This document shows, piece by piece, positions 26,451-37,100 of a stretch of 64,000 nucleotides of DNA; position 1 is the stretch's first letter, and each line of letters starts with the position of its first letter. The position numbers and the translations under genes were made by a program. The notes under the pieces were generated by a model. That model was not told the DNA's origin. It ran no database searches and was given only the letters and a program-made list of their open reading frames with translations. Source of the DNA: Thalassotalea euphylliae (lineage in GTDB: Bacteria > Pseudomonadota > Gammaproteobacteria > Enterobacterales > Alteromonadaceae); NCBI RefSeq assembly GCF_003390395.1, contig NZ_QUOV01000001.1, positions 2,480,001 through 2,544,000 on the forward strand, given 5' to 3'.

Positions 26451-27572
26451 CTATTGGTTAACCGCAGCCACTTGCGTTAATGCCTCATCGCGGCGTACTT
26501 TTTGTCCTGCCTGCAAGCGCTCGCCACCACGAATAATAACTTCGTCACCCGCCTTTACATTACCGGTGACAGAAATCCATTGACCAATTCCTTGACCAAC
26601 TAATACGCTGATTTTTTGTGCTGTGTCTTGACCGTCAATTTTCATAATAAAGGTTTCTTGCTCACGTAAAACCAAAGCATCACGAGGTACAAGCGTTGCC
26701 TGCTTGCTTGCCGCTTTAGGCAGAGATACGGTTACAGCACTGCCTGCCATCATCTCACTACCGTCTGCTTGCAAGCGCACATCGAATGTTCGAGAAGCTT
26801 GATCACCCGCTAAGCTCCACGTTCTGACCGGTAGTTCTAACAGTTCACCTTGCCATTTAACCAAGACCTTATCGTTTGCCTTAATGTGTGGCGCGATGGT
26901 GATAGGCGCAGCAATCTTTACATCAAGGTGATGAGTATCAACAAGTTGCAACACTGGGCTACCACTCATCACTAATACCCCTTCATCAACAAAGCGTTGG
27001 CTGATACTGCCACTAAACGGTGCTTTAATTTCTGATTTTTCAATCGCCAGCTTCGTTTGCTCCATTGCCAGTTTTGTCGCATCAACTTCGTTAATCGCCA
27101 CCGCTAAGTCTTTAACTGTGCGTTCTAATTCACTTAGTGCGGTATGGTTGGTTTGGTTTAGCGTAGATAACCGCTGTTGCTGTTTTTTTAAATACACAAC
27201 ATCCGCTTGATATTGTTTGAGTTCAGCTTGTTGCTGTGCCAAACGTAGTGTTAAATGGCGGTTGTCTTGACGCGCTATCACTTGCCCTGCACTTACTTGA
27301 GTGCCAACTTCTTCAATCCATAGTAGCTGCCCAGTTTGCTCAGCCGACAACGGCGAGTTACGTCGACTGATAACATTAGCTGGTAGCCACATGGTCGGGT
27401 TTACTTGCTCGGTTTTTGCAAAATCGATACTCACTAGTGCCGCTTTTTCCGCTTCCGCTGCCAAACTCGTTATTGATGCCACCGGCAGGCTGGCAAAGCC
27501 CACGATGATAGCCGCGCTCGACATTGGCTTTGAGAATGTTTGAGTGATAACCGCTAACAGTGACTTTTTCAT
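26451..27572 (-). CDS. RND efflux periplasmic adaptor (second system)
   Basis: A 373-residue HlyD/AcrA-type adaptor from the ATG at 27572, chosen because CAGGAAAAG lies 4-12 bases upstream; the frame is open further upstream. The signal peptide is MKKSLLAVITQTF... with cleavage near SLAAEAE. The lipoyl half-motifs are GQLLWIEEVGTQVSAGQVIA and IKAPFSGSISQRFVDEGVLV, with a coiled-coil between (about residues 105-170). The beta-barrel and membrane-proximal domains end with VIIRGGERLQAGQKV. It lies 85 bases downstream of the RND gene and is probably in one transcript with it. Confidence 0.93.
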   Translation of the reverse strand: MKKSLLAVITQTFSKPMSSAAIIVGFASLPVASITSLAAEAEKAALVSIDFAKTEQVNPTMWLPANVISRRNSPLSAEQTGQLLWIEEVGTQVSAGQVIARQDNRHLTLRLAQQQAELKQYQADVVYLKKQQQRLSTLNQTNHTALSELERTVKDLAVAINEVDATKLAMEQTKLAIEKSEIKAPFSGSISQRFVDEGVLVMSGSPVLQLVDTHHLDVKIAAPITIAPHIKANDKVLVKWQGELLELPVRTWSLAGDQASRTFDVRLQADGSEMMAGSAVTVSLPKAASKQATLVPRDALVLREQETFIMKIDGQDTAQKISVLVGQGIGQWISVTGNVKAGDEVIIRGGERLQAGQKVRRDEALTQVAAVNQ

Positions 27573-27657
27573 GATCTTTTCCTGTACGTATAATTTAGTA
27601 TTCTGTTTTATTCGTTGTGTAACCCATAGGCGCATTACTTACTGCTCAGCGCTGCAC

Positions 27658-30600
27658 CTATGTTTGAGAGTCTGGCTTTACCACAACTAGTTGGGCTTGT
27701 TCTGGTTTTCCAATAATTTTATTAGTGCCCAAGAGAGCGGCGTTAATAGCAATATCTCGGCCAGTGATACGCAATAAACAAGGCAATAAAATAATGGTAA
27801 AAATGGTACTTACTGCTAAGCCACCGACAATTACCGAGGCTAAGCCGCGATAAATCACACTGCCCGTACCTGGCATAAGCAGTAATGGCAACATGCCGAA
27901 AAAGCTGGTCGCTGTACTCATAAAAATTGGACGCAAGCGCAACATTAGCGCTTGTTCAACTGCGTCATCGCGCGACATACCAACTAGCTCGGCTTGGCGA
28001 GTTTGATGGACTAATAAAATGGCATTGTTAACCACTAAGCCAAGCAAGATGACAAAGCCAATCATGGTCAATAAATCTAATGGCTGGAATACCACAAGGT
28101 TGAGTGTTTGCAGCGCTAAAATACCGCCTACAGTGGCTAGCGGAATGGTGATAATAACCAGTATGCTGTCTTTAACCGAGCGGAATAAGGCAGCCATCAG
28201 TAGAAATAGAATCACCAATGCGAATGCAAAGTTTTCACTCATTACACCAATGGCTTTTTCCAATTGATCGGCGCTTCCGCCATAATGGATGCTGCCATCT
28301 TCCGGCATCACTTGTACAAGTTTCGGCTCTACTTGGCTTTTTAGCGCATCGATGGTCTCTTCTAATGACCAGCCCTGAGGCGGATTTATATTTAACGTAA
28401 TGGTTCGCTTGCCATCAACGCGGGTTAGCCTTGTCGGCCCAACGGTACGGTCGATGCTAACGAGTTCAGACAATTGGGTAATGTTGCCGTTGCCAGTTAC
28501 CACAGGTACATCGCCTAAATTGTCAGGGTTTTCCCAACCATCAGCGCGTAAAATCATGTTGATACGTTTAGTACCATTGAAGTACTCGCCAACATATAAA
28601 CCGTCACCTAATGTTCGAACGACACTGCCCAGTGCACGGCGGTCCCAGCCTTGCTCTAAAATGGCGCGATCATTAGGTGTCAGTCTCAGCTCTGGCTCAG
28701 CCATCTCAACGCCTGGTCTTGCTTGAACACTCACTTCAGGAATGGCCTGTTTAACAAATTCTAAACCTTGCTTAGCCGCTTCTTGCAACGCGCGGTTATC
28801 TTTTGATTGCAAGCGCATTTGTACTTGTCTGCCACCACCGAAACCGCCGAAAAGATTGCCTTGAAAGGCGAAAGCATTGGTGTCTGGTAAATCAACTAAC
28901 ACTTCATTGCGCACGATATCTAACAGTTCATCAACACGCGATTGATCTTTAACACGTACGCCAACATTACCGCCGAATGGCCCAGTGAAAAGGTAGTAAT
29001 TTTTTAGCGCAGGTTCTTTTTCGCCGTCCATATAAGGCTGTAAACGCTCCACGATTTTCGCCACCACTTCACGCTCTAGCGTGTCAACATTAGAGCCCGG
29101 TGGAAATTGTAACCGTGCATCAACCGCATCACGCTTAACTGGTGGTAAATAGTCTAGTTTGGGCATCGCAATGTAAGTGACCGCAATTGGCAGAGCCAAC
29201 ATGACAAAGGCAATGGTCAAGCGGCGGCGCTTAGTGCTCGTTGCCTGCATCACTTTGTTGGTAATGGATTGCCAGACTCGTTGATTTGGATCGACCACTT
29301 GCTGTTGGCGAAGAAAATACTTGGCTAACACAGGCAGCAGCACAGTTGCCACCAGCAAAGATACAGATACTGCGATAGCGATGGTTAGCGCTAAATCGCC
29401 AAAAAGTTGCCCCTCTATATCTTTAAGGAAAAACACAGGTAGAAAAATAGCAACAGTCGTTGCGGTAGATGCCAGTAACGCACCCCACACTTGTTTTGCG
29501 CCAAGCTCTGACGCTTCATGCTGATCTTTACCTTGGTCGCGCAAGCGCAGAATGTTTTCTAGCACCACTATCGCGGCATCTAACACCATCCCGACGGCAA
29601 AGGCTAATCCCGCCAGTGAAATCACATTTAGACTACGGCCAGTAATATGCAGCACAATAAAGGTGGTGAATAAACTGATCGGAATAGCCGTTGCGATGAT
29701 CAAGGTGGCACGCATACGGCGGACAAACAGCCAAAGTACGGATAGTGACAGCACCACACCGGCAAATAAATTGTTACGCACTAGATTGATAGCTCGGTAA
29801 ATAAACACAGAGGCATCAAATGATTGCACCATCACTAACTGCTTCGGTGCCAGCAACTCTTCATTAATTAAGGTGATTTCGTTTTTAACACGGTTTAATG
29901 TTTCCAATACATTGGCACCATTAGCGCGATCAATTCGCATAGAAAACGCTGGGTTGCCGTTTTGGATGGCGGTTTCAGACTTGTCAGGTCGACGCACTTC
30001 TACTGTTGCAATATCGCCAAGGCGAATATTGCGACCATTACGCGACTCCAGTATTAGGTTTGCTAGGTCTGAAGCATCGTATTTGCCGCTAAATCGCAAT
30101 GTGTACTGCCGACGACCGACATCAACAAAGCCACCAGTCACATCATTCGTTGCAGTCACCAGTGAGACTAATTGGGGGATTTGAATGCCATATTCCGCCA
30201 CTTTGATTGGATCAAAGCGAATTTGTAGCTCTTCACGATTGCGATCAGCAAATAATTGCACGCCCGCGACCCCTTGTACCGCCTCAATTCGTGGTTTCAC
30301 CACTTCGCTGGCGTAATCAATGTAATTATCAATGGGCTCTGGATTATCGGGCAAGGCTTGCAAGAAAAAGAAGGTCAATGCGGGCGTACCACCACCAAAG
30401 CCACCGAGCATAACCCTTGGCGGGCGCGCATCTCGTGGTTGGTTTTGAACACGCGTCATGCGGCTGATTACCTCAATAAGCGTTTGATCCATGTCGGTTT
30501 CGACGCCAAACTCCAAATTAATAAAAGCATTGCCGCGATTGGCAAATGCGTTCATTGAATGTAAGCCAGGAATGCCCCTTAGCACGCGCTCTTGCGGCTC

Positions 30601-30792
30601 TATAATTTCTGACTCAATTTCTTGCGGCGAAGCGGCACGCCAAAATGTTTGAATGGCGATACGAGGTCGTTCAATATCTGGAAACAATTGGATTGGCAGT
30701 TTAACTAGGCTCAGTAAACCAACAAGCAAGATAAACGCAACAGCTACTGATACAGCAGCCGGACTTTTCAGCGCGGTGGAGGTAAGTTTCAT
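27658..30792 (-). CDS. RND transporter permease (second system), TM4 Asp-Ala variant
   Basis: A 1044-residue RND pump with the usual 12-helix duplicated layout. It starts MKLTSTALKSPAAVSVAVAF and continues with the porter-domain segments. In TM4 the proton-relay pair reads Asp405-Ala406 (GMVLDAAIVVLENI), not Asp-Asp; the TM10-11 side reads IGFVILLGLVVNNAILLVH with Asn instead of the usual Lys-Asn. This is a distinct HAE-like subfamily from the pump at 15603. Substrate unknown; no outer-membrane channel is encoded beside it. The MFP lies downstream. Confidence 0.94.
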   Translation of the reverse strand: MKLTSTALKSPAAVSVAVAFILLVGLLSLVKLPIQLFPDIERPRIAIQTFWRAASPQEIESEIIEPQERVLRGIPGLHSMNAFANRGNAFINLEFGVETDMDQTLIEVISRMTRVQNQPRDARPPRVMLGGFGGGTPALTFFFLQALPDNPEPIDNYIDYASEVVKPRIEAVQGVAGVQLFADRNREELQIRFDPIKVAEYGIQIPQLVSLVTATNDVTGGFVDVGRRQYTLRFSGKYDASDLANLILESRNGRNIRLGDIATVEVRRPDKSETAIQNGNPAFSMRIDRANGANVLETLNRVKNEITLINEELLAPKQLVMVQSFDASVFIYRAINLVRNNLFAGVVLSLSVLWLFVRRMRATLIIATAIPISLFTTFIVLHITGRSLNVISLAGLAFAVGMVLDAAIVVLENILRLRDQGKDQHEASELGAKQVWGALLASTATTVAIFLPVFFLKDIEGQLFGDLALTIAIAVSVSLLVATVLLPVLAKYFLRQQQVVDPNQRVWQSITNKVMQATSTKRRRLTIAFVMLALPIAVTYIAMPKLDYLPPVKRDAVDARLQFPPGSNVDTLEREVVAKIVERLQPYMDGEKEPALKNYYLFTGPFGGNVGVRVKDQSRVDELLDIVRNEVLVDLPDTNAFAFQGNLFGGFGGGRQVQMRLQSKDNRALQEAAKQGLEFVKQAIPEVSVQARPGVEMAEPELRLTPNDRAILEQGWDRRALGSVVRTLGDGLYVGEYFNGTKRINMILRADGWENPDNLGDVPVVTGNGNITQLSELVSIDRTVGPTRLTRVDGKRTITLNINPPQGWSLEETIDALKSQVEPKLVQVMPEDGSIHYGGSADQLEKAIGVMSENFAFALVILFLLMAALFRSVKDSILVIITIPLATVGGILALQTLNLVVFQPLDLLTMIGFVILLGLVVNNAILLVHQTRQAELVGMSRDDAVEQALMLRLRPIFMSTATSFFGMLPLLLMPGTGSVIYRGLASVIVGGLAVSTIFTIILLPCLLRITGRDIAINAALLGTNKIIGKPEQAQLVVVKPDSQT

Positions 30793-31226
30793 TTCAGTAC
30801 TATTCCCTTTAACTCCCCCGCATTTACAGTCTCGCTGTACTGTTTTGCACTACCTTAATTATTGATTATCAATTGGCAGTTGCATCAAGCCGTTGCTGTA
30901 AAGGGGTTAGTCAATATCAATAAATCATGACTAAAAGCTAACAACTCAATTGTTTATCGCTAGTAGGGATAGGATGAAATTCAACTTTAATACGATAAAT
31001 GACGTACGAGAAACGCTTGGTAATCACTCGACATACTTAGACATATTTACCGACATATTTAGCAACATTGCCAAAGTAGGCAGCGACACCACTTAATATT
31101 AAATAAGTGTTTGATATTTATCAGAGTTGTTTAAAGTAGAGGTTTACAGCGGTGATGGTTGAGGTGGATATGAGATTACCGTTAATAAACAAATTACCTT
31201 TAATAAACAAGAGGACAACTTATAAG
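30793..31226. other. intergenic region upstream of the second RND operon
   Basis: About 430 bases without a gene, holding the promoter of the RND-MFP operon. A short dyad ATTGA-TTA-TCAAT is at 30861-30873, and TTAATAAACAA occurs twice near 31180-31210. No regulator gene is adjacent. Nothing else is recognised. Confidence 0.5.
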
Positions 31227-31268
31227 CTACCTAACACGCTTATTACGAGTAATAGGCGTGTTAGGTAG
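31227..31268 (-). terminator. long hairpin downstream of the PAS chemoreceptor gene
   Basis: A 19-bp stem (CTACCTAACACGCTTATTA with its complement, one G-T pair) closes a 4-base CGAG loop. It lies 15 bases past the mcp stop codon at 31284. No U-run follows in either direction, so it may be a stabilising 3' hairpin or a weak terminator. Confidence 0.55.
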
Positions 31269-31283
31269 AATAAAGTCTATTGG

Positions 31284-32828
31284 CTAGCCATTAAACTGAG
31301 CAACTAAACTCTTTTGATCGTTTAATCTATCAAGCAGGTTTTCACTTAAACTCACGGCTTCCCTGCCGTGTTGTTCACTTTCACTCGACATTTGCGAGAT
31401 AGTAGACACGTTTTGGTTAATTTGCTCAGCAACTACAGATTGTTCTTCAACAGCCGTTGCTATTTGCGCGCTGATGTTGGCCAATTCAGTAACTTCGGTA
31501 TTGAGCTGAGCTAGCGCGCTACCGGTGTCATTGGCAAGGTCGACACAGTTTGCTGACAAGTCATTGCCTTTGACCATAGCATTGGTCGCAGCATCTGATT
31601 CTTCCCTAAGCTGTGCCAACAACTTAGCAATCTCGTCAGTAGACTGCTGCGAGCGCATTGCCAAAGCGCGAACTTCTTCAGCAACTACCGCAAAACCGCG
31701 ACCTTGTTCACCGGCGCGAGCAGCTTCGATAGCAGCGTTTAGTGCCAATAAATTCGTTTGATCAGCAATACTACTGATCTCGCTTAACACGGTTTCAATG
31801 GTTCGACTGCCAGTGATTAAACGGCTAATGGCGCTATCAACATTACCTAGCTGCGCAGATAGCTCGCTAATTGCTGCCACCATGTTAGTTACAACTTGTT
31901 GACCTTGATCGTTGATGACTAAGCCTTGTTGAGCAACATTGGCACCGTTGGCAACGACCTCTGCAATTTCTTGCACGGTACACGACATTTGGTGAATAGC
32001 CGTGGCCACTTGTTCTGTCTCTGATTTTTGACTCGACAGTATTTGTGCAATACCACTGCCTCGTTCAGCAGATTCAACTGCGCTTTCTGCTATTTTTCCA
32101 GAGTCATCCGCAACTCGACCAACAACCGCCCTTAATTCAGCTTTTTGCATTCTCAGTGCTAAATCAACACAGCTTAAGTCACTATTAATGCCTGAATAAA
32201 CGAGGTTCATTAACGGGTTATCAAACGTTTGCTTCGCGCGATTAACCACAGTTTTATAGCGCTTTCGCCATAAACCAAATAAAAAGCAGCCGGACGTTGC
32301 CAAAATACTCATGATCCAGGCAAGTACGCTAGTAGGCTCTAAAACTAGTGACGTAATAGACAACACACTCATTAATGCTGCAATGATTTGAAAAACGAGT
32401 GTCGCATCAAGCTGCGCTGTTAACTGAACTGGTGATTTACCTTCGTTAAGTTGCTGGTAAAGCTTTTCAGCACGGGCAACAGCATCACGATCGGGTGCGG
32501 TACGCACTGACTGGTACTCGTAGACTTCACCTTTTTCGTTTTTAATCGGCGTAACATAGGCGTTAACCCAATAATAATCGCCATTTTTACAGCGATTCTT
32601 AACGAGCCCCATCCAAGGTTTGCCATCTTTAATATATGACCACAAATTCTTAAATGCAGCTTTTGGCATATCAGGGTGACGCACCATATTGTGCGGCTGA
32701 CCGATCATTTCATCTAATTCATACCCCGCAATGTTACAAAAACTATCATTAGCATACTTGATATGACTGTTTAGGTCGGTGGTTGAAAGCAAGATATCTT
32801 GCTCAGAAAAACGTTGTTCTTTACTCAT
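31284..32828 (-). CDS. Aer-like methyl-accepting chemotaxis protein with N-terminal PAS domain
   Basis: A 514-residue receptor. The cytoplasmic PAS domain (about residues 10-120: [53 protein letters not shown]) is the redox/FAD or ligand sensor seen in Aer. Two close hydrophobic segments (about 150-190) form the membrane hairpin, and the signalling domain has the conserved tip ([24 protein letters not shown], here [20 protein letters not shown]). It signals to CheA/CheW. A perfect FNR-type box lies about 200 bases upstream. ATG at 32828. Confidence 0.95.
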   Translation of the reverse strand: MSKEQRFSEQDILLSTTDLNSHIKYANDSFCNIAGYELDEMIGQPHNMVRHPDMPKAAFKNLWSYIKDGKPWMGLVKNRCKNGDYYWVNAYVTPIKNEKGEVYEYQSVRTAPDRDAVARAEKLYQQLNEGKSPVQLTAQLDATLVFQIIAALMSVLSITSLVLEPTSVLAWIMSILATSGCFLFGLWRKRYKTVVNRAKQTFDNPLMNLVYSGINSDLSCVDLALRMQKAELRAVVGRVADDSGKIAESAVESAERGSGIAQILSSQKSETEQVATAIHQMSCTVQEIAEVVANGANVAQQGLVINDQGQQVVTNMVAAISELSAQLGNVDSAISRLITGSRTIETVLSEISSIADQTNLLALNAAIEAARAGEQGRGFAVVAEEVRALAMRSQQSTDEIAKLLAQLREESDAATNAMVKGNDLSANCVDLANDTGSALAQLNTEVTELANISAQIATAVEEQSVVAEQINQNVSTISQMSSESEQHGREAVSLSENLLDRLNDQKSLVAQFNG

Positions 32829-32964
32829 TACTCATTCACACCTCTTGATTGAATGAAAAACTGAATGAAATACAAAACTGGCCTGCTCGGCCAAAATTCT
32901 TAAATTATGTTGCTAGTGATTGTTATTTATAGACTTTTATTGGTTTGTGCTAGCATTATAAAAC

Positions 32965-32990
32965 GGCTTATTAAAGCCTATTTTTTTTTC
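32965..32990 (+). terminator. orphan terminator-like hairpin on the plus strand
   Basis: GGCTT-ATTA-AAGCC is followed by TA and nine T. No plus-strand gene ends here; the region is the 5' side of the minus-strand mcp gene. The stem is only 5 bp, so this may be chance, or the end of a small RNA. Confidence 0.4.
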
Positions 32991-33026
32991 AAAAAATACG
33001 CGCAAATTGTATTAATTCAGTGAACT

Positions 33027-33040
33027 TTGATCTGGATCAA
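33027..33040. promoter_or_regulatory. FNR/EtrA-type anaerobic regulator box
   Basis: TTGATCTGGATCAA is a full match to the FNR consensus TTGAT-N4-ATCAA. It is 199 bases upstream of the Aer-like mcp start (32828, minus strand). On the minus strand a TACAAT hexamer lies 15 bases after the box, so the box would overlap the -35 region. Redox control of the chemoreceptor is plausible. Confidence 0.6.
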
Positions 33041-33295
33041 CTAAATTTGGCTTTGGTTTATTCACATACAAAATGTAAGACATTGGCCATATCAATTGTA
33101 AGCTCATAAACAGTTGCGATGTAAGACCCAGTGGAGTTGTTAAATATTGCAATAAAAATTTATTTTTGCTGTTTACGTCATTTTGGGAAAAATGCTGACT
33201 ACGCTGGTTTGGAAGAATAGCGAGGCGGTACTAACGCAGAGTAAGGTCTAAAATCACTAGCATAAGCTAGCTATGAATAATGAATAAGTTGGGTA

Positions 33296-33321
33296 TAAAA
33301 AAGCCCCAAAATGCAGGGGCT
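33296..33321 (-). terminator. terminator of the VPxP-tailed secreted protein gene
   Basis: AGCCCC pairs with GGGGCT around an 8-base loop, with six A on the left that read as a T-run on the minus strand. It is about 50 bases downstream of the stop at 33373. Confidence 0.85.
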
Positions 33322-33372
33322 AAACCATAGCGGTTTGAAGTGTGAGTTTTACTTACGCATATGCGATAGCAA

Positions 33373-33987
33373 CTAGCTATCGCGCTTTCTCACAAGAAAC
33401 AGTAACGGCAGTAACATTAATGCCGCGCTTGCTGGTACAGGCACTTGAGCGCTGCTAACTGCGAAACTTGCGCCGCGCAAATCAAGTGATGCAGGGGCAA
33501 AAACACCCGACGTGCCAAACCCATCAGTCAAGCTTACATTGGCCAGCGAAAAATCCACAGTACCTGCACTGGTTAACTCGAATTGAACTGACGCTAATAC
33601 AAACGAAGACACTAGGTTTTGCTCAAAAAACAAATCAAAAGGACTTTCAAGCGATACTTCGTCAATGGCTAATGAATCTCCGTTATTAACATCTGACTGA
33701 CTAGAACCAAAAACGCCTAGATCGAGTAAATTACCAAATGTCACTTGAGCATTTGTAACCTCAGTGCTGTCAAACAAAAAGTCTAAACTAAAAGAGGCAA
33801 CTTCCACCGGGCTACCAGCCAATTGTTCAATATCGGAAATCACAATGTCAGCCGTAACCAAGTCACCCACTTGGTATGCTTGGTCGGCAACTTCAACAGT
33901 TAGTATGGTCGCTAAACTCGCATGCGACGTAATCGCTAACACAGCAGTTAGCAAGGTTTTTGAGATAACCTTTGTAAAATTTTTCAT
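33373..33987 (-). CDS. exported cohesin-like protein with VPxP-type C-terminal sorting signal
   Basis: A 204-residue protein. The signal peptide (hydrophobic residues 9-26) ends near SLATI. The mature part resembles a cohesin-like fold: VEVADQAYQVGDLVTADIVI, then VASFSLDFLFDSTEV and SSFVLASVQFELTSAGTVDF. The C-terminal tail is VPVPASAALMLLPLLFLVRKRDS, a variant of the PEP-CTERM / VPxP-CTERM sorting signal (motif, hydrophobic helix, basic end). It is probably anchored and then released or attached to the surface by an exosortase system outside this window. Cohesin-like domains bind dockerins; the neighbouring gene has dockerin-like repeats. Confidence 0.82.
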   Translation of the reverse strand: MKNFTKVISKTLLTAVLAITSHASLATILTVEVADQAYQVGDLVTADIVISDIEQLAGSPVEVASFSLDFLFDSTEVTNAQVTFGNLLDLGVFGSSQSDVNNGDSLAIDEVSLESPFDLFFEQNLVSSFVLASVQFELTSAGTVDFSLANVSLTDGFGTSGVFAPASLDLRGASFAVSSAQVPVPASAALMLLPLLFLVRKRDS

Positions 33988-34104
33988 GGTTTTTCCTTAT
34001 TCTGCTTATTTTTATATAATTTGCTTTGTTCTTATTCGTTTTATCCGCGCGGCGCTTTTATTGGTATTAAATAAGGGCCGCGCGTAAACATAAGTTCTAC
34101 TGAC

Positions 34105-37100
34105 TTATTCCGCTCGGCAACGAGCACGTGTGCATAACCCGTACATGGCGCGTACATCAGTGAAATTAACAACACCATCTTGGTTAATGTCTTGCGTTGC
34201 TAAATCAATATTGTTAGCGCGAATGGCTGCCAAAAGCGCACGAATATCATTGATGTCAACGTCATTGTCGCCATCAAAATCGCCTAACACGCCATCTACT
34301 TGTGTACCCAAGCGCACAGTAACAATCACCGGATCGTGATCTGAAGCGCGAAATGCAGTAGGTGCATAGAAAGCGGCTTGCTGCTCTGCCGATTTAAACT
34401 CTTCGTTGTAATCAAACGCTCTTGGCTCATCTGCATTGATGTGCCACGCTTGCACTTGCTGCACTTGTGGAGTTAATGAAGCTGATGCTAAGGCGTGATC
34501 GAGGTAGCCAATTTCACCGCCAAAGCTATAGGTGTAGGCGCTTGGACCAACCTTGGTTGACAACAAGTTGCTGTAGCCTGCATTGGTTATTGCCGTGATT
34601 GGGTCTTCTTTACCGTAAGAGTTTAAATCACCAACAATCAACACGTCTTCATCGGCAATACCCGTTGGATTAGTCGCTAACCAAGCAAGTAAGCCATTAG
34701 CAGCTTGGGTGCGGAGTAAATTCCAACAACCTTGACCATCATTTTGATCTTGGTTAGCACCCGATGCACTGCCACAGCCACCTTTAGATTTAAAGTGATT
34801 AACAACGAAAGTGAAACTCTCCTGTGCATCACCATTGACATTGGATGCAAATGTTTGCGCAAGCGGTTGACGGTTACCAAAATCAAATGGTGTGGTAGTA
34901 ATGGTGGCCGCACTGCCAACAGGTGTCACTGCACTCGGCTTGTAAATAATACCGACAGCGATTGCATCAGAGCCAATACCGTCGCCGTCTAGAGCAACGT
35001 AGTCATAAGTACTCGCGCCAACTTGGTTGTTAAGTTCTCGAACCAATTGTGCGATTGCTGAATTATCGCCAAAGCCATCATTTTCAATTTCCATTAAGCC
35101 AAATATGTCAGCGTCAATTTGCGCAAGCGCTGCCACTATTTTGGTTTGCTGGCGTTCAAATTCTTCGGCACTATCAGCCCCACGAGGGGTTGGGAAGCCT
35201 GTGCCGTCACCATTACCATTGAAGTAGTTAAGCACGTTAAAGCTGGCGATTTTAAGCTCATCTGACGCACTAGCAATAACCTCATTACTTCGCGCGTTAG
35301 CTGGTGAAAATACCGGTGCTGCTGTCGGTTGTATTTGGTAGTTACCGAAGCTAAAGTCTAATGTGCCTTGCAAGCCAGATACTTTGTCACCCAAGCGAAC
35401 AGGCGTGTTGTAACTTAACGAAGGGCTTGGATAAGGCACAACAGCAGGATTTTGCTGTGAGTTTTTGTCGTCAACCAACAGTTTGTTGCGACTATTTCTC
35501 TCTGCTAAGGCTTGTGCTTCTGGGCTACTTGGCGCGTAGACATTGGTCGGAATAAACAAACGTCCATTTGATACGGCAAATTGGCCAAAGCGCGTCAAAT
35601 TAAAGGTATCAGTAACCGACAATGACTGCGGTAAACTAACCAGCATATTTTCTAACGCTTCAAACGCTGCGCTATCAGCTACAGGTAAGGTAACGGCTTT
35701 TGGCTCAATGGTTTCACCTTGACCACAATCTAAGTGTTCTTCTGTCAGTGATAATTGCGTGCGATTGAAAAACTCGCTGACATTACCCTGAACGCGAACT
35801 TTATTGCCTAAGGTTGGCAAGTTTGAGCGGCCATTTAAGAAGACAAATAGTGCTTCAGAGCTGGTTTCGTCACCATCGTTATCAGCTTGCTCTTCTTGTA
35901 CGATAAAGCCCTGTAAATTGGGTAATACATTCGTAACCACGGCTTCAACAATATTAGTTTGGTTAACTAATGTTGATGCATCTCCGCTACCTTGTATTGT
36001 ACTAATCAAAGTTGTCTGGTCGCCACATTGGCCAAAATCAGCAGGTGCAGGTGGTTCTGAACCGCCACCGTCACCACCGCTGCCGTCGTCATCACTGTTA
36101 TGACTACCTAAAAACGTAAACGTGTCACTATCGTATTCTAGCCATTGCTGATCTGGATCAAATGCATCATCAACAATGTTATCCCCCTGCACCACCTCAG
36201 GTTTGCGCACGAGCGTTTTATTCGCCCCCCATGATTCGCGCACGCCACGTTGACCAAACGAATCAATCACCTGATCTTGCTTAACCAGCTCAAAATAGTC
36301 ATCACCGTTGAAATTCACCGCACTTTCTTGCACGTCAACATAGCCAAGTAGTTCACTATCATCGCGAATTTGCGAACTGCCGATAACAAGCACGTCACCA
36401 GGTAGTATTTCGCCGCTTAAGTTAGCGACCGAAGTTGGCTGCGCACTACCATTTGAATAAAGCTTGAATTGATAATCGGCTAACGAAATAGTCGCATCGG
36501 TTGGGTTGTAAATTTCAACAGCTTTATTAAAGCTGCTGCCTTCTACGTACTCAGAAAAGAATAAATCTTGGCTAACCGGTGTTGGCGTCGGCTCTGGCTC
36601 TTCACCACCACCACTTTGCTCACCAGCCACAACACGTACATCGTCAAGACGGGTGTATTCTGAGCCTGAGCTATTAGCCATAACGACTTTGAGCTGTAAC
36701 GAATTTGCATTCGGTAAAGCAACTGACACGGTAACCGAACCAAAGTCGTCAATTAGCGTATGACTGGCATTGCCCTTGTCTTGCCAGTTTTCCACACGAA
36801 CAAAATCACCACCATCAAGTGCATAAAAAATATCGACAAAATCTGATGTTTCATGGGTGCCCGATTCGCTCACTAACATTGAGAACGACACATCGGTCAT
36901 ACCTGAGATAGCAATAGTTTCTGACATCCAAGCGGCATCACCACCTATGTCTCGACCTTCAAATTGTTGATTGGTCACTTTGAACCAATCAAATTCATTT
37001 TCTAATCCGGCATTTCCAACATCAATTGACCACTTGGTTACATTATCCATGTCAATGGTGTTAAAAATCGCACCTTTATTATCAATTGCTACATCATTAA

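Noticed and set aside
30861..30873. ATTGA-TTA-TCAAT dyad upstream of the second RND operon
   Set aside because: Too short and AT-rich to claim as an operator; no regulator gene is adjacent.
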